This document shows positions 1 to 5,545 of a DNA stretch of 16,205 nt, piece after piece. The notes below the pieces were generated by a model, which saw only the letters and a program-made list of their open reading frames with translations, ran no database searches and had not been told where the DNA came from. The DNA comes from JAXGPP01 sp964436865 (lineage in GTDB: Bacteria > Planctomycetota > Planctomycetia > Pirellulales > Thermoguttaceae), in contig CAYTFK010000145.1 in assembly GCA_964436865.1 (NCBI GenBank), positions 1 through 16,205 of the forward strand, written 5' to 3'. The position numbers were made by a program, and so were the translations under genes. The number at the start of each line of letters is the position of its first letter. Position 1 is the stretch's first letter.

Positions 1-498
1 GTGGTGTGGTTGATGCTGCTCGCGATTGCCGCGACGCTAACGGTCAATGTACTTAGCGCCTTCGAAGGCATGCTTGACAAGATTGTGAGCCTGTCGCTCT
101 TCATTCCGCTGTTGATCGGGGTCGGGGGCAACTGCGGCGCCCAGTCGGCCACGACGGTGATTCGGGCGATGGCGGTCGACGAGCTGCGCGGTCGGGATTT
201 TATGCGTGTCATCTATCGCGAGGCCCGCGTGGGGCTTCTCTTGGGACTTACGGTTGCCGCCATCGGCCTAGCGCCGGTCTGGCTGCTGTTCGGAAGATCG
301 CTGGCCGCGGTGGTAGGACTCACGCTCATCGCCGTCTGCACACTGGCTTCGGTTGTCGGGGCGACGATGCCCCTGGTGGCCGAGCGGATCCACATCGACC
401 CGGCTGTGGTCAGCGCACCCGCCGTCACCACGGTGGTCGATGCTGCCGGCCTGCTGGTCTACTTCGCCATCGCTCGGGCAATTCTTGCAGTCTATTGA
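1..498 (+). CDS. MgtE-family Mg2+ transporter, C-terminal membrane domain (5' truncated)
   Basis: Partial gene: the reading frame is open at base 1 and ends at TGA 496-498, so the GTG at base 1 is probably an internal codon. The visible 165 residues are very hydrophobic, with about four to five membrane spans. They carry the segment LIGVGGNCGAQSATTVIRA (about residues 38-56), which matches the MgtE membrane-domain signature (GGNxGxQSxTxxIR) that lines the ion path in this family. A charged loop with the REARVG segment (about residues 69-74) and a C-terminal stretch with acidic and proline positions (HIDPAVVSAPAVTTVVDAAG) also fit MgtE. By family knowledge this is an inner-membrane divalent cation, chiefly Mg2+, channel gated by cytoplasmic N and CBS domains, which would lie upstream of the window. 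The next gene begins 50 bp downstream on the same strand, so co-transcription is possible. Family assignment is firm; ion selectivity is by homology. Confidence 0.88.
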   Translation: MVWLMLLAIAATLTVNVLSAFEGMLDKIVSLSLFIPLLIGVGGNCGAQSATTVIRAMAVDELRGRDFMRVIYREARVGLLLGLTVAAIGLAPVWLLFGRSLAAVVGLTLIAVCTLASVVGATMPLVAERIHIDPAVVSAPAVTTVVDAAGLLVYFAIARAILAVY

Positions 499-548
499 TC
501 GTCCAGGTGGACTTCTGACTCGGGGGTGCCTGTCCAGGACGGGGAGAA

Positions 549-1478
549 ATGCCGGTGCCGCGGATTACCACCGAAGGACGCACCGCCTGGGAGGATCGGC
601 TGGCCGGCCCCATGTTCGCGCTGGCGGTACTCTTTCTGGTGCTACTGGCTGCCGCGATTCATCGCGGGCGGACGGCCGAGACCTTGGAGCCGAGCACAGC
701 CGGTTCCTGGCTGATCCTGGGGAGCATGACGTTGCTTTGGCCGATGTTCCTGCTGGAGGCAACGGGCCGCTTGCTGCTGGCCTCGCCGGAACGCCGGACG
801 TGGAAGATTGTTTCCTACCTGCTGGCGACCGGGCTGTTTCCACCGTTGCGGATGACTGGCTGGAGCGTCGTGCGGCCGAACCACGTGTGGCTGCCGTGGC
901 TGGGATGGCAGGAGGTCGACTTCGATTTGGAGAAGCGGATCGAGCATGCCTTCAGCGGCCCGATGTTCTTCATGGCTTTTATGATCCTGCCCGTGCTGGT
1001 AGTGGAGTACTACTGGTCGGACGCGATCGAGAGCATGCCGGCTCTGGGAGTCTTCCTGAACTTCAGCGTCGCGGTCATCTGGATGGCGTTCACGACGGAA
1101 TTCATCCTTCGCATCTCGGTGGCCGAAGGGAAGCTGGCATATGCCGTCGCTCACTGGGTGGATCTGGCCGTTGTGTTATTGCCGATGGTGAGCTTCCTGC
1201 CTTTTCTCCGCCTGCTGCGGGCGACGCGCCTCGTGCGGCTGGACACGCTGGCACGCTTCGGCAAGTACTACCGCCTCTACGGCGTGGCCGGCAAGGGTTG
1301 GCGCGGGCTGGTCGTGATTCAGTTGATCCGGCACATGTTCAGCCGTTCGCCCGAAGCTCAGGTTGCCTGGCTGGAGAGCCAGTTGGAGAGCAAAGAGGAA
1401 GAAATGCGCGAGTTGGAGCGGGAATGCGACTACTACCGCCGCCGGATCGCGTCCCTGAAGGGGCGGAGTGAGGGGTAA
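549..1478 (+). CDS. Voltage-sensor-domain membrane protein without pore, C-terminal coiled coil
   Basis: 309 residues. Hydrophobic segments lie at about 18-38, 52-74 and 88-99, followed by a block resembling a voltage-sensor domain: S1 about 136-157, S2 about 165-188 containing FTTEFILR (Glu184, Arg188), S3 about 200-216 with HWVDLAVVLLP (Asp205), and S4 with arginines 221, 224, 227 and 230 in strict every-third spacing. These match Kv-type S2, S3 and S4 signatures. No S5-pore-S6 region or TVGYG-like filter is present. Residues 268-303 form a coiled coil with heptad a/d positions 272, 275, 279, 282, 286, 289, 293, 296, 300 and 303. A GGGGAG motif (541-546) lies just before the ATG, closer than usual. 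The gene follows mgtE by 50 bp. It could be a pore-less voltage sensor, an Hv1-like proton channel, or a degenerate channel relative. The fold is fairly clear; the function is unknown. Confidence 0.8.
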   Translation: MPVPRITTEGRTAWEDRLAGPMFALAVLFLVLLAAAIHRGRTAETLEPSTAGSWLILGSMTLLWPMFLLEATGRLLLASPERRTWKIVSYLLATGLFPPLRMTGWSVVRPNHVWLPWLGWQEVDFDLEKRIEHAFSGPMFFMAFMILPVLVVEYYWSDAIESMPALGVFLNFSVAVIWMAFTTEFILRISVAEGKLAYAVAHWVDLAVVLLPMVSFLPFLRLLRATRLVRLDTLARFGKYYRLYGVAGKGWRGLVVIQLIRHMFSRSPEAQVAWLESQLESKEEEMRELERECDYYRRRIASLKGRSEG

Positions 1479-1538
1479 CGGTACCGCGCGCCGAATCCCG
1501 TCTGGGAGTCGCAAACTATCGCAGAAGAACGGTCGCGA

Positions 1539-3032
1539 TTACTCCCGGGTCTGCGCGGCGCGGTGTGCTTGCAGTTGAGCGGAGAGACGTTCGATCACGG
1601 GGGCGTTCTCAGGCTGGCCAGCGATGTTCTGGTTTTCGCAGGGGTCGGTCTGATGGTCGTAGAGCTCGCGGTCGACGAGGCGGCCGGCCTTGTCGCGCCA
1701 TTCCACGTACCGGTAACGGTCGGTCCGCATGGCCGTTCCCTGGCGGCCGCCCTTGGGGTACTCGCTGAAGGCGGGCTTGTCCCAGGGTGCCTGCGGGTCG
1801 TTCAAGAGCGGCACGAGACTTCGCCCTTCCAGACCTTCCGGCAACGGCAGGCCCGCCAGTTCGGCGAGCGTGGGGAAGATGTCGACGAACTCGACCGTGG
1901 CCGCGGTCGATTGGCCGGCGGCTTTCATGCCAGGGGCGGAGATGATCAGGGGAGCATTGGTAGCCCCTTCATAGTTGTTGTGCTTGCCGCCCCACCAGTT
2001 GTGCTCGCCCATGTAGTAGCCGTGGTCGCCCCAGAAGACAACGATCGTATTGTCGCGGAGGCCGAGCCGGTCGAGCTCGTCGAGCACGCGGCCCGCGCAG
2101 GCATCCACGTAACTGATGGCGGCCAGGTAGCCGTGCAGGCAGCGGACGCCGAACTCGTCGGTGATCACGCCGTCCTTGGGGACATTGCCGTACCAGTAGA
2201 AATCGGCGCCGGTTGTGGCCGCATAGGCGGGAGCGTCCTTGGGCGGATAGCGGTTCTCGGGCAGGCGGATGTCGGCCGGATTGTAGAGATCGTGGTACTT
2301 CTTGGGTGCGACCCAGGGAACGTGCGGATTGACGAAGCCGACGGCCAGGAAGAATGGCCGTTCCGGTTCGGCGGCCAATTCGCCGAGGATGCGGATTGCC
2401 TCGCGCGCCGTGTCGCCGTCCATCAGGTCATCGTCGCCGCAGTCGGGCGACTCGAAGGCCGGCCCCGCGTAGAACGGTTTCTGAGGTCCCTGGTCCGGAT
2501 CCTTGATCCCCCGGGCGCGGAGCTCGGCCGCGGCCTGGCGGACCTTCTCCGTGCCATCTGGTCCGTAACGAGGCTGCTTGGAGACCCACGACGGGACGCT
2601 CCACGATAAGGGATCGTCGATCCCCACGTGGTAGATTTTTCCCAGGCTTCGCGCGTGCCAGCCCTCGTTTTTGAAGAGCTGTGGCAGCGTGACGATGTCG
2701 GGCAGCGTGCTTCGCAGCGGCGGACCGATCTGGTAGATCTTCGTGGTCCAGGGATGCCGCCCGGAAAGGAGCGAGATCCGCGAAGGGGAGCAGAGTGCCT
2801 GCTGGCAATACGCCCGGCGAAAAACCACGCCGCGGCTGGCGAGCCGGTCGAGGTTCGGAGACTGGGCGATCGGATCGCCGTAGCAGCCGAGCTGCGGCCG
2901 CATGTCGTCGGAGGCGAGGAAGAGGACGTTCAGCCGCTGCGGCTTTTCGCCAGCCGCTGAGACCGTGGCCGAGGGGATCGGGAGCGCCGCGGCGACGAGA
3001 GCGGCGAGAGCGTAGAGTGCCGTTCTGAGCAT
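1539..3032 (-). CDS. Secreted sulfatase, iduronate-2-sulfatase-like (type I, formylglycine)
   Basis: 497 residues, predicted to hydrolyse sulfate esters, probably on a sulfated glycan, outside the cytoplasm. A Sec signal peptide covers about residues 1-27 (cleavage near VSA/A). The alkaline-phosphatase-fold sulfatase domain fills the rest: metal-binding Asp42-Asp43, the formylglycine motif C81-S-P-S-R85 (Cys type, activated after translation), GK132-x-x-H135, His237 and Asp336-His337, with Lys350. The SDDMRPQLGCYG and NPHVPW segments are typical of the iduronate-2-sulfatase-like subfamily. The reading frame stays open far upstream (to 4223), but the start at 3032 is chosen because the signal peptide begins there and a GAGG ribosome-binding site (3039-3042) sits 6 nt ahead; the upstream part is antisense to the aminotransferase gene. 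It is divergent from that gene and convergent with the voltage-sensor gene. The native substrate cannot be read from sequence. Confidence 0.93.
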   Translation of the reverse strand: MLRTALYALAALVAAALPIPSATVSAAGEKPQRLNVLFLASDDMRPQLGCYGDPIAQSPNLDRLASRGVVFRRAYCQQALCSPSRISLLSGRHPWTTKIYQIGPPLRSTLPDIVTLPQLFKNEGWHARSLGKIYHVGIDDPLSWSVPSWVSKQPRYGPDGTEKVRQAAAELRARGIKDPDQGPQKPFYAGPAFESPDCGDDDLMDGDTAREAIRILGELAAEPERPFFLAVGFVNPHVPWVAPKKYHDLYNPADIRLPENRYPPKDAPAYAATTGADFYWYGNVPKDGVITDEFGVRCLHGYLAAISYVDACAGRVLDELDRLGLRDNTIVVFWGDHGYYMGEHNWWGGKHNNYEGATNAPLIISAPGMKAAGQSTAATVEFVDIFPTLAELAGLPLPEGLEGRSLVPLLNDPQAPWDKPAFSEYPKGGRQGTAMRTDRYRYVEWRDKAGRLVDRELYDHQTDPCENQNIAGQPENAPVIERLSAQLQAHRAAQTRE

Positions 3033-3038
3033 GGGATG

Positions 3039-3042
3039 CCTC
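3039..3042 (-). promoter_or_regulatory. Ribosome-binding site deciding the sulfatase start
   Basis: GAGG on the minus strand, 6 nt before the ATG at 3032. It supports the short 497-residue sulfatase over the 894-residue open frame that runs on to 4223. Confidence 0.6.
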
Positions 3043-3101
3043 GCTTTCACGAACTGAATGACAACACTCGGCCGAGCCGTCGGGTGGCGAATCACACGGC
3101 T

Positions 3102-3132
3102 CCCATTGTAATGGGCGGCAAAGGCATGTGAA
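3102..3132 (-). promoter_or_regulatory. Sigma70-like promoter with overlapping inverted repeat, for the sulfatase at 1539-3032
   Basis: On the minus strand, TTCACA (3132-3127) and TACAAT (3110-3105) are separated by 16 nt, giving a plausible -35/-10 pair about 70 nt upstream of the start codon. The -10 hexamer sits inside a perfect inverted repeat, CCCATT-GT-AATGGG (3102-3115), which could be an operator. Read by eye only; sigma70 consensus in this lineage is assumed. Confidence 0.4.
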
Positions 3133-3229
3133 AAGCGGCGGCTGCGAGGCCTGCGCAAGGCTCGGCTGTGGACGTGCCCCAGCGCCGGCTCACGCACCGC
3201 CGCACGTTCGAGAGCACACCGGCCACCAC

Positions 3230-3259
3230 TTGACTGGATCGCCGCGGCTGCGAGATGAT
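3230..3259 (+). promoter_or_regulatory. Possible promoter for the aminotransferase-like gene
   Basis: TTGACT (3230-3235), 18 nt, GATGAT (3254-3259), ending about 55 nt before the ATG at 3315. The -35 matches consensus at five of six positions; the -10 is weak (four of six). The divergent intergenic region 3033-3314 thus holds one candidate promoter in each direction and no other feature that I can see. Confidence 0.25.
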
Positions 3260-3314
3260 CGATCGTTGACCATACGACACGATGAACGCGGAAGACGGCA
3301 GCCGGTGACTGGAT

Positions 3315-4547
3315 ATGGACGATCACGATTCGTTTGAGTTGAGCAAGCCGATCGGCAAGGATGCGTGGCCTTTGGATCCTGGCGTCGTGCAGCTCAACCA
3401 TGGCTCCTTCGGGGCCTGCCCCGAGGAGGTTCTCGAGCGGCAGAGCGAGCTGCGGCGGCAGATGGAGGCCCAGCCGGTACGGTTCCTTGTGCGCCAACTG
3501 CCGGCGCTGCTCGACGAATCGCGACGGGCGCTGGCTGGCCTCATTGCCGGCGAGCCGGAGAACCTGGTGTTTGTGACCAACGCGACCGCCGGAGTCAACG
3601 CGGTGCTGCGGTCGCTGCGTTTCGAGCCGGGCGACGAGTTGCTGGTGACGAACCACGGCTACAACGCCTGCACGAACGTCGCCCGGTTCGTGGCCGAGCG
3701 GAGCGGCGCAAACGTCGTGGTGGCCGAGGTGCCGGCGCCCGTCGCGTCGCGCGAGGAGATCGTCGACGCCGTGCTGGCCCGCGTTACCGCCCGCACCCGG
3801 CTGGCGCTCGTGGACCACATCACGAGCCCCACGGCGATCGTCATGCCGATCAAGGAACTGGTTGGAGGGTTGGCGGAGCGGGGAGTGGATACGCTGGTCG
3901 ACGGCGCCCATGCTCCCGGCATGATCCCACTGGAACTGAAGCGGCTGGGCGCGGCGTATTACGCGGGTAATTGTCACAAGTGGCTCTGTGCCCCCAAAGG
4001 GGCCGGCTTTCTGTACGTTCGGCCGGAGCGGCAGGAAGGATTGCAGCCGCCGGTGATCAGTCACGGCTACAATCAGCCGCGCGCCGGATACAGCCGCTTC
4101 CAGGATGCCTTCGACTGGCAAGGCACCAACGATCCGACGGCATGGGTGTGCGTGGGAGGAGCGATCCGTTTTCTGAACCGTCTGATGCCCGGCGGAATTG
4201 AAGCGTTGATGAGTCGCAACCATGCACTGGCAGTAGCGGCGAGCCGTGACATGAGGGCGAGGCTGCCGGTTCGACCGGTCTGCCCCGACGAGATGCTCGG
4301 CTCGATGGCCGCCCTGGCGCTGCCCGACTCGCCTGCGGCAACGCTGCCTTTGGATGCCGCTTCAGCCACGCCGGTTCCCCGCCTCGGCAGCCAACTGCTG
4401 GAGAAGTTCGGTATCGAAGTGCCGGTTTACTACTGGCCGGCGGCTCCACGGTCGCTGGTGCGGGTCTCCGCGCAGGCATACAACCACCTTGAGCAGTACG
4501 CACGGCTGGCGGGGGCCCTGGAGGCATTGCTCGCCGCGAGTGGGTAG
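3315..4547 (+). CDS. Class-V PLP-dependent aminotransferase / isopenicillin N epimerase-like protein
   Basis: 410 residues, a usual length for fold-type I class-V aminotransferases. The N-terminal LNHGSFGACP (27-36) is the substrate-side glycine loop typical of the isopenicillin N epimerase/CefD-like branch. TNATAGVN (88-95) contacts the PLP phosphate, VDGAHAPG (195-202) supplies Asp197 to the PLP pyridine nitrogen and a neighbouring His199, and CHKW (220-223) supplies the Schiff-base Lys222. No signal peptide is present, so it is cytoplasmic. Family members are epimerases, desulfurases or lyases of amino acids; the actual substrate is undetermined. It is not obviously a cysteine desulfurase, as I see no distinct active-site Cys loop. 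It has no strong ribosome-binding site before the ATG. It stands alone between the divergent sulfatase and the convergent glycyl-radical operon, so context gives little help on function. Confidence 0.85.
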   Translation: MDDHDSFELSKPIGKDAWPLDPGVVQLNHGSFGACPEEVLERQSELRRQMEAQPVRFLVRQLPALLDESRRALAGLIAGEPENLVFVTNATAGVNAVLRSLRFEPGDELLVTNHGYNACTNVARFVAERSGANVVVAEVPAPVASREEIVDAVLARVTARTRLALVDHITSPTAIVMPIKELVGGLAERGVDTLVDGAHAPGMIPLELKRLGAAYYAGNCHKWLCAPKGAGFLYVRPERQEGLQPPVISHGYNQPRAGYSRFQDAFDWQGTNDPTAWVCVGGAIRFLNRLMPGGIEALMSRNHALAVAASRDMRARLPVRPVCPDEMLGSMAALALPDSPAATLPLDAASATPVPRLGSQLLEKFGIEVPVYYWPAAPRSLVRVSAQAYNHLEQYARLAGALEALLAASG

Positions 4548-4630
4548 CCGCCAGGCGCCTTGGCCGTACTCTTCAGAGTCTGTTTCCTGCAACCGCGAAA
4601 CGCGGGCGCCAGTCCGCTCTCTGCATGGCG

Positions 4631-5536
4631 TCAGCCTTTCACCTTTACACCTTGCCCGCGAAGATAGTCCTCCCATGACTTCACAGTAGCGCGGTCGGGA
4701 GGCTTCACCGTTTCCGGTAGCTGCGACGTCATGCCAAGGCGCCCGAGCTTGGCCCGCCACAGATCGTAATAGGGCAATAGCTCGACGCCTTCCAGTTTGG
4801 GCAGGCTGCGGGCCAGCTTCGCGATGCCGTCGAGGTGCTGGCGGCGGGCGTTGTACCCGGGAATCATCGGGCAGCGCAAGAGGATCTTCGCCCCGATATC
4901 GTGCAGCGTGCGGAGGTTGGCGAGGATCTGGGAATTGAAGAAGCCAGTGAATTTCGCGTGCAGTGGGGAATCGGTCTCCTTGCAGTCGTAGAGCCAGAGG
5001 TCCACCAGCGGATGCAGCCGCTCAAGGACGTCCCAGTCGGCCTGCCCCGAGGTCTCGACGCAGCAGTGCAGGCCGCGGGAGTGGGCGAAGTAGAGCAGTG
5101 TTTCGCAGAAGTCGGGCTGGTAGAGCGGATCGCCTCCGGAGAGCGTGATCCCGCCGCCCGACTCGCGGTAGTACAGCTCGTCGCGGAGGACGACGTCCAT
5201 CACCTCATCGGCGGTCATTTCGCGGCCGACCATCTCCAGGGCCTTCGGATCGCAGACGGCGGCGCACTTGCCGCACCCCGTACAGCGCTGGCGCTCGAGA
5301 ACCGCTTTGCCTCCCGCGCCGCAGGCCAGGGCTTTCTCCGGGCAAGCCTCGACACATGCACCGCAGGCGATGCACCGCTCGGGCATATACGAGAGCTGCG
5401 GCTTGGGGCTGATGCTTTCGGGGTTGCCGCACCACAAGCAGCGCAACGGGCAACCCTTGAGGAACACCGTCGTGCGGATTCCCGGCCCGTCATGGATCGA
5501 GAACCGCTGGATGTCGAACACAATCCCTGTGGCCAT
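4631..5536 (-). CDS. Glycyl radical enzyme activating enzyme (radical SAM, PflA-like)
   Basis: 301 residues. It uses a [4Fe-4S] cluster and S-adenosylmethionine to abstract hydrogen from the conserved glycine of its partner GRE. The radical-SAM motif is C29-P-L-R-C33-L-W-C36. Two ferredoxin-type cluster motifs follow as an insert: Cys55/58/61/65 and Cys85/88/91/95, as in activases of the dehydratase/decarboxylase-type GREs rather than the minimal PflA. SGGGITLSGGDP (126-137) is the SAM-binding stretch, with GGD where GGE is more common. The N-terminal FDIQRFSIHDGPGIRTTVF is characteristic of the family. There is no signal peptide, so it is cytoplasmic. It starts 9 bp after the GRE stop; its ribosome-binding sequence AGGTAGGA overlaps that stop codon, so translation is likely coupled. 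It is the last gene of the minus-strand unit and converges on the aminotransferase gene 83 bp away. Confidence 0.93.
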   Translation of the reverse strand: MATGIVFDIQRFSIHDGPGIRTTVFLKGCPLRCLWCGNPESISPKPQLSYMPERCIACGACVEACPEKALACGAGGKAVLERQRCTGCGKCAAVCDPKALEMVGREMTADEVMDVVLRDELYYRESGGGITLSGGDPLYQPDFCETLLYFAHSRGLHCCVETSGQADWDVLERLHPLVDLWLYDCKETDSPLHAKFTGFFNSQILANLRTLHDIGAKILLRCPMIPGYNARRQHLDGIAKLARSLPKLEGVELLPYYDLWRAKLGRLGMTSQLPETVKPPDRATVKSWEDYLRGQGVKVKG

Positions 5537-5545
5537 GATTGCTTC

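Noticed and set aside
353..1471. 372-residue plus-strand frame over the voltage-sensor gene
   Set aside because: An off-frame shadow with Arg/Gly-rich composition; the 549-1478 frame gives coherent membrane segments and a coiled coil.
1479..1538. Possible terminator between the convergent voltage-sensor and sulfatase genes
   Set aside because: No stem longer than a few base pairs and no T-run could be found.
3033..4223. Minus-strand open frame extending the sulfatase by 397 residues at its N-terminus
   Set aside because: It is antisense to a well-conserved aminotransferase gene, looks low-complexity (Arg/His/Gln-rich), and the true signal peptide with its ribosome-binding site starts at 3032.
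4593..4605. CCGCG-AAA-CGCGG hairpin between convergent genes as a terminator
   Set aside because: Only a 5-bp stem with a 3-nt loop and no T-run on either strand; common by chance at this GC content.
4631..5536. The radical SAM protein as an anaerobic sulfatase-maturating enzyme
   Set aside because: It has the two-ferredoxin insert directly after the radical SAM motif and the FDIQRFSIHDGPG start of GRE activases, and no SPASM-type C-terminal cysteines.
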